From an uncultured Caryophanales bacterium (lineage in GTDB: Bacteria; Bacillota_I; Bacilli_A; RFN20; CAG-288), in contig CAJMBK010000003.1 of the NCBI GenBank assembly GCA_905211645.1, positions 1 through 64,000 on the forward strand: DNA of 64,000 nt, read 5' to 3'. Made by a program: the position numbers and the translations under genes. Shown one piece after another: positions 52,160 to 60,928 of this stretch; within the stretch, counting starts at the first letter, position 1, and each line of letters opens with the position of its first letter. The notes beneath the pieces are model-generated. The model did not search any database. It was not told the origin of the DNA and saw only the letters and a list, made by a program, of their open reading frames with translations.

Positions 52160-52786
52160 TTATAAAGTACCGAAAATTCTATCGCCAGCGTCACCTAAGC
52201 CAGGAACGATATAACCCTTTTCATTAAGTTTTTCATCTAAGCTTGCTAAGAAGATTTCAACATCAGGATGAAGTTCTTGAACTTTCTTCACACCTTCAGG
52301 AGCACCGACTAAACAGAGTAAGCGGATGTTCTTAAAACCTTTCTTTTTAAGCATTGAGATAGCATCAGATGCAGAACCACCAGTTGCTAGCATAGGATCG
52401 CATAAAACAACTAAAGGATTATTGACATTAGGTAACTTGCAGAAGTATTCAACAGGTTTCAATGTCTTTTCGTCACGATACAAACCGATGTGACCAATTT
52501 TTGCTGCAGGAAGCATGTTACATACACCTTGACTCATACCGATACCAGCTCTGAGAATTGGAACGATAACTGGGTCATAAGCTAATTTGACTTTATCAAC
52601 AACACAACCGGTTGGAGTTTCAATCTTTTCATTTAAACTGACTAATTCAACATCCTTGAAAACTTCATAAGTCATCAAAGAGGAAATTTCGTCCAACAAG
52701 TTTCTGAAATCCTTGCATGAGGTGTTCTTGTCTCTCATCATATTCAATTTAGTTTCAATAAGTGGGTGCTTTACAATATGCAACAT
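52160..52786 (-). CDS. upp: uracil phosphoribosyltransferase
   Basis: Salvages uracil to UMP using PRPP. 208 residues, normal length. HPLIETKLNMMRDKNT at the start, PILRAGIGMSQGV, the PRPP loop LCDPMLATGGSASDAI and GLGDAGDRIFGT at the end are diagnostic. AAAGGAGAATTTT is the ribosome binding site. Stands alone. Confidence 0.97.
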   Translation of the reverse strand: MLHIVKHPLIETKLNMMRDKNTSCKDFRNLLDEISSLMTYEVFKDVELVSLNEKIETPTGCVVDKVKLAYDPVIVPILRAGIGMSQGVCNMLPAAKIGHIGLYRDEKTLKPVEYFCKLPNVNNPLVVLCDPMLATGGSASDAISMLKKKGFKNIRLLCLVGAPEGVKKVQELHPDVEIFLASLDEKLNEKGYIVPGLGDAGDRIFGTL

Positions 52787-52848
52787 AAAATTCTCCTTTC
52801 AAAAATCGCTATATTATCTTGCAAATGAATCAATATTTCTACAAATTT

Positions 52849-53430
52849 TTATAAGATTTCGATATCTAGTTCGCTATTTTTAATATATTCAGCAAATTCT
52901 TTATAGTTTTTGATGTTTTCAAAATTGATGAATTCACCATCTTTTGTCATGATGGTGATGCCTGCTGAAGTTTCTTTTTGATTAGGAGTGTAAGTTAATT
53001 TTTTGATGTCGTAAAGAAGACATTGTTTTTCTTGAGTTCCATCAAAATATACTAATCTTCCTGAAATAATATGTGCAACAGGAAGTTCTGTTTCATCATC
53101 TTTAAGATTTTTGATAATTTTAACTTCTTTATAAATGTAGAAACCTATAATTGCTGCAAACACTAAAACAACAATTCCAAAGATGATAATCATTGTTGGA
53201 TCTTCGTGTTTTACAATTGAAGTTACGACATAACCGATAATTAAAATTCCTAGTAAAACTGAAGAGATGATGATGTTAGTTTTTATCTTTTTAATCTCGT
53301 TAACCGAGTCTTCGCCATCACCTAAATTTGAGTACAAAGTGAAGTTTTTGTTATCCCCAATTTTGATATCTTTCATATCTTTATTGTAATTAGCCAAAAT
53401 CTCTTGTGCTTCTAATTCGTCTTTATCCAT
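52849..53430 (-). CDS. two-TM membrane protein, unknown function
   Basis: 193 residues. A soluble N-terminus (about 1-50) precedes two adjacent transmembrane helices (about 51-69 and 76-96). A PH-like beta-rich C-terminal domain follows (LKDDETELPVAHIISGRLVYFDGTQEKQCLLYDIKKLTYTPNQ...ITIMTKDGEFINFENIKNYKEFAEYI). That arrangement recalls bacterial PH-domain membrane proteins. ATG at 53430 with GAGGTA upstream. No partner genes. Confidence 0.55.
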   Translation of the reverse strand: MDKDELEAQEILANYNKDMKDIKIGDNKNFTLYSNLGDGEDSVNEIKKIKTNIIISSVLLGILIIGYVVTSIVKHEDPTMIIIFGIVVLVFAAIIGFYIYKEVKIIKNLKDDETELPVAHIISGRLVYFDGTQEKQCLLYDIKKLTYTPNQKETSAGITIMTKDGEFINFENIKNYKEFAEYIKNSELDIEIL

Positions 53431-53527
53431 AAAAGTACCTCGTTAAAATTTTACATTAATATTAACTTCTTTGGTTAATATTATAAAAAGTCATGAAAAT
53501 CATTTTTGTTAAAATATTATCGGGAAA

Positions 53528-54715
53528 ATGCTTATGGATGAATTAGAACTTAAATATGATATTCTTTCAATTCAAGAGAGATTAAAAGAAAGAAAAGCTG
53601 AAGGCGTCAGCGTAGTCAACGGGTGTGCTGGCATGCTTTTCGATGAAAGTGGCGAACTTGTTAAATACGACAGAGTTATCACTTACATCAAAAAGAATTT
53701 AGATAGACATTTAGGTTATCCTGCAACAGTTGGCTCCAGCCAATTTGCTGAAGGTGCTTTAAAATGGTTATTTAAAGATTTTTACAAGAGAATCAATAAA
53801 TTACACCATGTAGAATTCGTAACAACCATCGGTGGAACCGGTGCTTTATCAGCTTGCTTCCACGATTTCTCAGATGATGGCGCAATTGCAATCAGCGATA
53901 TCTGTTGGCCAAACTACTACACAATCGCTGAAGAGAATAAAGTTCCAATTCAAACCTACAACATGTTCATCATCAACAAATCCGACTTAGTCGCCATGAA
54001 GAATCTTCTTGATGACTTAGTACAAGAATACAAGAAAGTTTTGCTTGTTATCAACGATCCATGCCATAACCCTACCGGTTATTGCATGAGTGAAACTGAA
54101 TACATCACCATGATGAATATCATTGAATCCTACAAAGGTAAAGTTAGTGTTTTATTCGACGTTGCCTACATTGACTACTCACCATTTCCTTATCACCTTT
54201 TCAAATTGCTTTCTCGTAAAAAGTATTCATTTGATACATTTATTGCTTTCTCATGTTCCAAGTCATTCGGATTGTATGGAGCAAGAGTTGGCGGTTTAGC
54301 CATGATTTTAGACCACAGCAATAAAAGCATTGTTCAAAAGTATAAAATCTACGCTCGTGGCACCATTTCCTGCCCAAATGGCGCTGTTGCTGGACCAATT
54401 GGAAAATTCTTTGAAAGCCACACAGCTACAAAGTTAGTTTGGAGTGAAATCAAACGTTACCAAGCCTTAATTGCAAAACGTGCTGAAAAATTCTTGAAAT
54501 GCTTGGACGATTTGCATATTAGATACGTTCCATATTCTGCAGGTTTCTTCATGATTTTCAAAGCTGAAGATGCCTATGAAATGTGCAAGAAATTGGAAGA
54601 ATTAGATATCTATTTCGCACCGATTGATAAGACACACGTCCGTGTTGCACTTTCTGGAATGACACTTAAAGAAATAGATTTATTTAAAGAAAGGATGTTA
54701 AAGTTAAATGCATAA
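53528..54715 (+). CDS. PLP-dependent aminotransferase, class I/II
   Basis: 395 residues. The aspartate-aminotransferase-fold motifs are present: GGTGALSACFHDF, NDPCHNPTGYCMS, FDVAYIDY and the Schiff-base Lys in SCSKSFGLYGARVG. It resembles aromatic/aspartate aminotransferases (fold type I) but its substrate cannot be named. The ATG at 53528 lacks a good Shine-Dalgarno, and an ATG two codons later is possible. It overlaps the next gene by 8 nt, so the two products are probably used together. Confidence 0.85.
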   Translation: MLMDELELKYDILSIQERLKERKAEGVSVVNGCAGMLFDESGELVKYDRVITYIKKNLDRHLGYPATVGSSQFAEGALKWLFKDFYKRINKLHHVEFVTTIGGTGALSACFHDFSDDGAIAISDICWPNYYTIAEENKVPIQTYNMFIINKSDLVAMKNLLDDLVQEYKKVLLVINDPCHNPTGYCMSETEYITMMNIIESYKGKVSVLFDVAYIDYSPFPYHLFKLLSRKKYSFDTFIAFSCSKSFGLYGARVGGLAMILDHSNKSIVQKYKIYARGTISCPNGAVAGPIGKFFESHTATKLVWSEIKRYQALIAKRAEKFLKCLDDLHIRYVPYSAGFFMIFKAEDAYEMCKKLEELDIYFAPIDKTHVRVALSGMTLKEIDLFKERMLKLNA

Positions 54716-56363
54716 AATCATCTTTGATTTAAACAAGATCAGATCAAAATTCTTTGGTCAAGTTCTTGTCAGATCTCCGTATTTTAAAAACTTCATTCAC
54801 ACTTTCTGGGAAGAAAGAGCAAATAGCGATATTCCCTATTCAAATTACTTTTTAGAATATAGCCCTGATGAATTTATTGATTTTTTGCTACACATCCTCA
54901 ACAAAAATCCTGAAACTATAACATGGTTATCTCAGTTAGAAGAACACAAAAAAAATTTGCTTCTTTCTTTTATCGACTCTCTTTATGATTACTGGAGAAC
55001 CTACGAAAGATATTTAATCCTTGTCAATGAAGAAGGCGATGAGATTTCTCACCGTATGTTTTTAAAACAATTTTCTTCATTTTCTCATTCAATCGTCGAT
55101 TCATACCGTGATATCTACGAGACAATTTTAGGCAAGGAACAGACTGTTTACCGTATTCTTCCTTCAGGAGGAAATGCTGGAGTTTTACTTTCTAAACGAA
55201 ACATCACTTTACCTAAAACAGTTGAATACTTAAAGGATGTTCCTGTTGTTGATAGTGTTGTTACTCAACCTCCTTTTATCATCAAGACCAAACAAAAAAC
55301 AAGAAAAGGTTTCTTCTTTGAAAAGAATGAACATGTCACTATTGATGAATTCAAGCCAGAAAATCTTTATGCTTGCTGCATCGATGTTTACAATACTAAA
55401 GGAATTGTCTACTTTGACAAAGAATACATGGGATTCCTTATTGCGTTGGGAAATTTGTTCCATGTTTCCAGCTTTGATAGCAAAAAGCATGATAAATTTG
55501 ATTTTGTAGTTTTATTTGGAACTGAAAATGATTCAAAAGAATGTTATTACTACAAAGATGAAGATTGCTATGTAGCAGTCTGTCCAAAAAAAGCGGATAT
55601 AGACTATTTCGGTTACTGCAAGAAGATTGTTTTAACTCTCTTCAATCTAGTCATGATAAATAGAAATTTACTTCCAATTCATGGTGCAGGTATCAAAATT
55701 AGAAAAGGTAATAAGATTAAAAACTTTGTTATTCTAGGTGATAGTGGTGCTGGTAAAAGCGAAACTATAGAAGCAATTAAATTACTCTATGGTCAAGAGT
55801 ATCAAATTGATACCATCTTTGACGATATGGGAACTTTCCATATCAATGATGGAAAAGTTACTTGCACTGGTACAGAAATTGGTGCCTTTGTTAGACTCGA
55901 CGACCTCGATCAGGGTTACTCATTAAGAAGTGCAGATAGAGCTGTTTTTCTCAATATTGATGAAGCTAATTCTAGAGTCGTTATTCCTCTTGGCGATTTT
56001 GAAATAACTTTAACTCACCATCATGTCGATGCATTCCTTTTAGCGGATAATTTCACTGATGATGATAAAGGTTTAATTTTCTATGATAATCCTGAATCTG
56101 CATTACAAGATTTCATCAAAGGTGAAAGAGTTGCAATGCAGACAACTTCAGAAAAAGGTCTTGTTTCCACTTACTTTGCAAATCCATTTGGACCATTGCA
56201 AGAAAAAGATAAAGTTGATAGTTATATCAAGAAATATTTTGATAAACTTTTTGAAAATAATATTCCAGTTGGTAGACTCTACACAAGGCTTTCATTAGAT
56301 AGAAAAACTGGTCCTCATAACGGTGCTAGAAAACTCATCGAATTATTCAACTCAATGGATTAA
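54708..56363 (+). CDS. HPr-kinase/PEPCK-fold P-loop protein, unknown substrate
   Basis: 551 residues. The C-terminal half has LPIHGAG (about 322-328), a P-loop GDSGAGKSE (344-352) of the HPr-kinase type, and FDDMGTF (371-377), followed by a beta-rich region (GTEIGAFVRLDDLDQGY...DRAVFLNIDEANSRVVIPL). This is the HprK/PEP-carboxykinase fold. The first ~300 residues match nothing recognised. It is neither a normal HprK (about 310 residues) nor a normal ATP-PEPCK (GxSGTGKTT missing). Translational overlap with the aminotransferase suggests one pathway, perhaps phosphorylation of an amino- or keto-acid-derived product. Confidence 0.65.
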   Translation: MHKIIFDLNKIRSKFFGQVLVRSPYFKNFIHTFWEERANSDIPYSNYFLEYSPDEFIDFLLHILNKNPETITWLSQLEEHKKNLLLSFIDSLYDYWRTYERYLILVNEEGDEISHRMFLKQFSSFSHSIVDSYRDIYETILGKEQTVYRILPSGGNAGVLLSKRNITLPKTVEYLKDVPVVDSVVTQPPFIIKTKQKTRKGFFFEKNEHVTIDEFKPENLYACCIDVYNTKGIVYFDKEYMGFLIALGNLFHVSSFDSKKHDKFDFVVLFGTENDSKECYYYKDEDCYVAVCPKKADIDYFGYCKKIVLTLFNLVMINRNLLPIHGAGIKIRKGNKIKNFVILGDSGAGKSETIEAIKLLYGQEYQIDTIFDDMGTFHINDGKVTCTGTEIGAFVRLDDLDQGYSLRSADRAVFLNIDEANSRVVIPLGDFEITLTHHHVDAFLLADNFTDDDKGLIFYDNPESALQDFIKGERVAMQTTSEKGLVSTYFANPFGPLQEKDKVDSYIKKYFDKLFENNIPVGRLYTRLSLDRKTGPHNGARKLIELFNSMD

Positions 56364-56371
56364 CAATTCAG

Positions 56372-56399
56372 GCTTTGAGGTTATTCTCAAAGCTTTTTT
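56372..56399 (+). terminator. terminator of aminotransferase/kinase-fold operon
   Basis: GCTTTGAG / CTCAAAGC with a T6 tail. Confidence 0.85.
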
Positions 56400-56651
56400 C
56401 ATAAAAAAAACGTTACCGATGATCAGCGAGAAAGAGGAACAATGCAAAATAGCTAATCGTCGATAACTGATGAAATTATAATATTTAAAATTCAAAAAAT
56501 ACATTGTTTTTTCAAAATATTTCAATTTTCTTTAAATTTTTGATTTTTCAAAATTCATTGTGAAATCCCCACTCTTTTATAAAAAGTGCCTTGAATTAGG
56601 TTTATTCTAATATTTACAACTTTATAAAAATTTTAAAAATATAATAAAAGT
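56400..56651. other. AT-rich intergenic spacer
   Basis: No gene or strong structure seen; presumably the promoter of the lipoprotein gene. Confidence 0.3.
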
Positions 56652-57365
56652 ATGAACAAAAAATTTTTTAAGCTTTCTACTATTTTATTTAGTACTTTAT
56701 GCCTTACATCATGCACTGACCCACTCGATTTCACTTTCAAATATGCATTAGAAAATTTAAATACTATCGAAATGACATCTGATAAGATTTCTACGATGTA
56801 TTCAACTTTAAATTCAGATAGCGTAGGTTTAACTGAAATCGGCCGTGTTTATGATGAAAATGATAAAGTGATTGGTCAATACATCAATAAAATTAATACC
56901 GCAAATAATTTAATTAAAAACACATATACTCTCACTGAATACACAATAAACGATGAGTATATGCGTCAAGAAAAATTTTGTGTCAGTGATGATGGCCACT
57001 GCTATGTTTCCAGCCATTACGATCTTTATTCCGAAGCAGGAGATAGGTACGCAACATCAAATCTGAAATATAAAACCAAATTTATCACTGGATATAGCAA
57101 TACATATTTTCATATCATGGAAATTTATGATAATGAAAATGAACTTGTAGTAAATTATAACCTTCGAGAATTTGCAGAATCTAATCTCTACCTTATTGAT
57201 GAAATAAACAGCAAAAATCGTTTTCTTCTCAATGAAGAGTTTATTCCTATCAATCATATTTTCACCTTCGTCAGTGCTAATATTCCTGCAGAAGTAACTA
57301 TTGTTTCCAATTTAAAATTTGATGCTCCAATCATCAATATCAACATAGATAAGAATAGTTATTAG
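56652..57365 (+). CDS. lipoprotein, unknown function
   Basis: 237 residues. A signal peptide with lipobox LTSC (Cys21) is present. The mature part is mostly beta-rich (EIGRVYDENDKVIGQYINKINT). It is shorter on shared motifs than the three genes downstream: it lacks their YGYP start and their PSDAASY end, so it is a more distant relative or unrelated. There is no strong Shine-Dalgarno before the ATG. ATG at 56652. Confidence 0.65.
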   Translation: MNKKFFKLSTILFSTLCLTSCTDPLDFTFKYALENLNTIEMTSDKISTMYSTLNSDSVGLTEIGRVYDENDKVIGQYINKINTANNLIKNTYTLTEYTINDEYMRQEKFCVSDDGHCYVSSHYDLYSEAGDRYATSNLKYKTKFITGYSNTYFHIMEIYDNENELVVNYNLREFAESNLYLIDEINSKNRFLLNEEFIPINHIFTFVSANIPAEVTIVSNLKFDAPIININIDKNSY

Positions 57366-57636
57366 TATTAAAAAACTTACTTTTATTTAATAAACCCCTA
57401 TCAATAAAGCGTTTACATTTTTAAGTGATCTAAAAGCAATTAAAAATTTTTTAAAAATTGAAAACTTATAAAAATGCCTAAAAATAGGTAAATTTATTCA
57501 ATTTTTGTCAATTTCAACGACTATTCAATGATAGTCTTACAAATTGCAACCTTTAAGTGCATATTTTTGGATAGTAAATTAACAACTAAAAAATCAATTA
57601 TGCAATAATAATTACATAAAATTTAAGGAGGTCATT
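57366..57636. other. AT-rich intergenic spacer, promoter of lipoprotein cluster
   Basis: No ORF. AAGGAGG at about 57626-57632 is the ribosome binding site of the next gene. A promoter is expected here but was not resolved. Confidence 0.35.
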
Positions 57637-58392
57637 ATGATCAATAAGAAAATTTTAACATCAGCCTTGACATTTGTTATGCTTGGTTCATTGGCTTCTT
57701 GCTCATCCAAAGATGCAACATATGGTTACCCAGTTGGTTTCGAACAAGTTATCGACTCTTCTAAAGCAGGCGAAGTCGCAGGTAAGATTGAAACTGCTAA
57801 ATCAAAGACACCTACAATAGAAGGTTTCAAAGCTTCCGGTCGTCTTTATAGAAAAGATACTGTTAAAGCCGGTACATTTGAAGTTGTTGCTTCTGTCGAT
57901 GGTGATAATGTCAATTATCAACAAACAATTGATTTCACATATGAAGAAGGCGATTCTAAAGTTACTGTTAAGAACGTTTCAACACTCATCTCTTCAGAAG
58001 GTAAACTTTACAACTATTTAAGTATTGAATCAAACAATGATTCTATCGTTGCAAGTGGTGAAGTAAAGAGTTATGTTCCAGCTGCTGCACTTCCAGCAAG
58101 TGCTATTACAGCAATCATCACTTCTATTCCTGTTTCTGAACTTCTCGATACTAACTCATACAAAGTTGGTTTAACAAGCGATGATTTACTTGTTAGCGAA
58201 AACCTCAGCTTAACCCACAGAGTTGTCGTCAATCCTGAAACAGGTACAATCGATCACGAATATTACAAGAGCTTCGCAGTCGCAGGATTATTCGGTACAA
58301 GCTTAGCAGTCGATTATTCTTATGCAAAACAAAGTGCAATCTCCGCTCCTAGTGATGCAGCAAGTTACGTCGAAGAAAAAGTTGAAGCTTAA
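57637..58392 (+). CDS. YGYP-type lipoprotein, copy A
   Basis: 251 residues. Lipobox LASC (Cys22). The mature protein starts with SSKDATYGYPVGFEQVIDSSKA and ends KQSAISAPSDAASYVEEKVEA. A long beta-rich body lies between. The start and end motifs recur in the next two genes. No catalytic residues or known domain were recognised; a surface-binding or beta-sandwich role is possible. Perfect AAGGAGG ribosome binding site. Confidence 0.75.
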   Translation: MINKKILTSALTFVMLGSLASCSSKDATYGYPVGFEQVIDSSKAGEVAGKIETAKSKTPTIEGFKASGRLYRKDTVKAGTFEVVASVDGDNVNYQQTIDFTYEEGDSKVTVKNVSTLISSEGKLYNYLSIESNNDSIVASGEVKSYVPAAALPASAITAIITSIPVSELLDTNSYKVGLTSDDLLVSENLSLTHRVVVNPETGTIDHEYYKSFAVAGLFGTSLAVDYSYAKQSAISAPSDAASYVEEKVEA

Positions 58393-58416
58393 TTAAAACT
58401 AAATTATTGTCTCTAC

Positions 58417-58449
58417 AAGCTACCTTTAAAAGGTAGCTTTTTATTTTTT
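58417..58449 (+). terminator. terminator of lipoprotein copy A
   Basis: AAGCTACCTTT / AAAGGTAGCTT followed by T-rich sequence. Confidence 0.85.
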
Positions 58450-58497
58450 GACATATGATTATTTTTATTTATAATTAATATATACGAGGTACAAATT

Positions 58498-59220
58498 ATG
58501 ATTAAACAAAAAATTATTGCGCCTGCATTGACATCTCTTATGCTTGCTGGTTTAACTTCTTGTTCATCTTTGGAACCAAAATATGGTTTTCCAGCGACCT
58601 TTGAAGAAGTTGTTGATCCATCAAAAACTAACAGTGAGGAACTCCTTACTGAATATAGTAACTCCAATTTCAATCCTCAAGGTTTTCTTGCTGAAGGTAC
58701 TCTTTACTACATGAACGAAAATGTTGGTACCATGAAGGTTAAAATTGCAGAAAATTCTGAATCTCTAACAAACAGCTATATCTATGTTGATTTTTCCATC
58801 GAAGGCGTAGCAATGAAAGTTGAAACCTATCAAATTGCAGAAGATGGTTACACTTACACAAACTCTTCAGTCACTGTTAATACAAATGGTCAAGATTTGT
58901 CCTATTCTAATAAATCAAAAGAAGTCTCTAGACTCGACACTCCATTTAGTACAACAATGAGTGATTTATCAAATAACTTCTCTGCAGCAGCATTAAGAAA
59001 TTTCACAAATATTGGTGTCTCCTCAGATAACTACTTGGTCTGTGAAGAAAACGCCGGTCAAACTTTTGCAAGAGTTGTCATTGATGCTGAAAAAGGTGCC
59101 CCAGTTTTTATTGCCGCACAAATGGAAATTCAAAATTACACTTTCATCTGCAACTTCGATGTTAGTTTCGATAAGCAATCAGCTATCACTGCACCTAGTG
59201 ATGCTGCTAGCTATAAATAA
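58498..59220 (+). CDS. YGYP-type lipoprotein, copy B
   Basis: 240 residues. Lipobox LTSC (Cys22), then SSLEPKYGFPATFEEVVDPSKT near the start. It ends KQSAITAPSDAASYK, the same frame as copy A. Most similar to copy C in length and in FSIEGVAMKVETYQI. It lies downstream of copy A, with its own terminator in between. Confidence 0.75.
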   Translation: MIKQKIIAPALTSLMLAGLTSCSSLEPKYGFPATFEEVVDPSKTNSEELLTEYSNSNFNPQGFLAEGTLYYMNENVGTMKVKIAENSESLTNSYIYVDFSIEGVAMKVETYQIAEDGYTYTNSSVTVNTNGQDLSYSNKSKEVSRLDTPFSTTMSDLSNNFSAAALRNFTNIGVSSDNYLVCEENAGQTFARVVIDAEKGAPVFIAAQMEIQNYTFICNFDVSFDKQSAITAPSDAASYK

Positions 59221-59265
59221 TAAAACCAAGTAACATACTTATTTAATAACAACTTATTGAATCTT

Positions 59266-59297
59266 CAAGCTACCTTATTAACGTAGCTTGCTTTTTT
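59266..59297 (+). terminator. terminator of lipoprotein copy B
   Basis: CAAGCTAC / GTAGCTTG followed by CTTTTTT. The AAGCTACC arm is shared with the copy A terminator, so the duplication included the terminator. Confidence 0.8.
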
Positions 59298-59342
59298 ATA
59301 CATTCGCAAATTCTATATAATGCTATTAGGAGGTAATATATA

Positions 59343-60065
59343 ATGAAAGAGAAAATAATTGTTCCCTCATTGACATTAATGATGCTTACTCCTCTCACCT
59401 CCTGTTCTTCAATGGAGCAGAAGTATGGATATCCAATAACTTTTGATCAGATTGTTGTTCAATCAGAAACAAATCCAAATAAACTTCTTTTGGAATACCG
59501 CAACAAAGGTTTTGATTTTCAAGATTATATGGCAAATGGAACATTATATTATCAAAATGAAAAAGTTGGTTCCATCAAACTTAAAAGTGCAGAAAATTCT
59601 TTTGGTGATTCAAACACTTATATTTATTTCAATTTTTCAATTGAAGGAATTCAAATGGAAATTGAAAGCTGGCATATCTCGGAAGAAAGTACTGATTATA
59701 CAAATTCAAATATCACTATTGATCTAAATGGCGAAAACTATTCGTCCAGTAACAAAACCAAGGAAAGAAACTGGAATTCAACTACATACGGTGGATATGT
59801 TAAAAATTTAAGTTTTAATTATCCTGCAGAGAAACTATCTTCATTTAGAAAAATTGGTGTTAGCGAAGATAATTATTTAGTTTGTGAAAAAAATTACAAC
59901 GGAACATTTGAAAGAGTAGTTGTCGATGTTGAAAATGCTAAACCAATATTTATTGCTACAGAAATAGAACTTGAAAACATTAGCTTCATAACCAATTTCC
60001 AAATTGATTACAATAAGCAATCTGCAATTACCGCACCAAGTGATGCAGAAAGCTACGGTTATTAA
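59343..60065 (+). CDS. YGYP-type lipoprotein, copy C
   Basis: 240 residues. Lipobox LTSC (Cys21), then SSMEQKYGYPITFDQIVVQSET. It ends KQSAITAPSDAESYGY. It is a close tandem copy of B (same length, same FSIEGIQMEIESWHI block) but more diverged at DNA level. AGGAGGTAATATATA lies upstream of the ATG. It ends next to tRNA-Glu on the opposite strand. Confidence 0.75.
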   Translation: MKEKIIVPSLTLMMLTPLTSCSSMEQKYGYPITFDQIVVQSETNPNKLLLEYRNKGFDFQDYMANGTLYYQNEKVGSIKLKSAENSFGDSNTYIYFNFSIEGIQMEIESWHISEESTDYTNSNITIDLNGENYSSSNKTKERNWNSTTYGGYVKNLSFNYPAEKLSSFRKIGVSEDNYLVCEKNYNGTFERVVVDVENAKPIFIATEIELENISFITNFQIDYNKQSAITAPSDAESYGY

Positions 60066-60079
60066 TTTCCACAAAAAAA

Positions 60080-60153
60080 TGACCCATAACAGGTTCGAAC
60101 TGTTGTATGTATCCTTGAGAGGGATATGTGTTAAACCACTTCACCAATGGGCC
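60080..60153 (-). tRNA. tRNA-Glu (CTC)
   Basis: Acceptor GGCCCAT/ATGGGTC (one G-U), anticodon stem TATCC/GGATA with loop CTCTCAA (CTC), T arm ACAGG-like TTCGAAC loop, discriminator A, CCA not encoded. Convergent with lipoprotein copy C. Confidence 0.92.
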
Positions 60154-60244
60154 ATAAAAAATGCTTTATTATTAAAGCATATTTCAATTCATTATTCAAA
60201 TTTGATATGGAAAACACGGAGAAATCCGTGTTTTTCTTATTAAA

Positions 60245-60916
60245 TTACTGCATGTCTCTGAATTCTTTAACAGAGTCTTTTTTACCGATAACTACAATCT
60301 TATCATCTTCTGCGAAGATGTAGTTTACATCGATATCGGTTCTAATTTCACCATTGTGTTCGATAGCGATGATGTTTAAACCATATTCATGTCTGATATT
60401 TGAATCTAAGACTGAAACTCCGATAAGTTTGCTAGGAATGATAATTTCGTTAATCTCAATCTCGTTGTTCAAAGATAAGAAATCCATAACATTTCTGTTA
60501 ATAATTTTTTTAGCAAGCCTTAATGCGATATCTCTTTCAGGGTAGATAACTTCTGCACCTAAAATCTTTAAAACTTGTCCTTGTTCATTATTTGTTGCTT
60601 TAGCGATAACTTTAGGGATTTGGAGTGAGATGACGTTTAAAGTGGTTAATATACTCTTAGACATTTCTTCACCAATTGCAACAACAACGGTTGAACATGT
60701 TTCAAAACCGATAGATTTCAATGTTTCAATTGAAGAATCCTCAACAACATAAGCATTATCGGTGTATTCAAGCATCTCTTTAACTTTCTTTTCATCAATA
60801 TCACAGCAGATAACGTCTTTCTTGTTGATACAAAGTTCCTTGGCTAATGCCATACCAAAACGACCTAAACCGATAATACCAAAAATTTCTTTTTTGCCTT
60901 TATTCTTTTTACTCAT
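60245..60916 (-). CDS. ktrA: potassium uptake regulatory subunit, KtrA/TrkA-type (RCK)
   Basis: 223 residues. N-terminal Rossmann domain with the nucleotide loop GIIGLGRFGMALAKEL at about 14-29, followed by a C-terminal RCK_C domain (EIEINEIIIPSKLIGVSVLDSNIRHEYG). In this family ATP or NAD(H) binds the first domain and gates the channel subunit; cyclic-di-AMP binds the C-terminal domain in Firmicutes. It lies 12 nt downstream of the membrane subunit gene and is read with it. Confidence 0.9.
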   Translation of the reverse strand: MSKKNKGKKEIFGIIGLGRFGMALAKELCINKKDVICCDIDEKKVKEMLEYTDNAYVVEDSSIETLKSIGFETCSTVVVAIGEEMSKSILTTLNVISLQIPKVIAKATNNEQGQVLKILGAEVIYPERDIALRLAKKIINRNVMDFLSLNNEIEINEIIIPSKLIGVSVLDSNIRHEYGLNIIAIEHNGEIRTDIDVNYIFAEDDKIVVIGKKDSVKEFRDMQ

Positions 60917-60928
60917 ATTTAAACTCCT

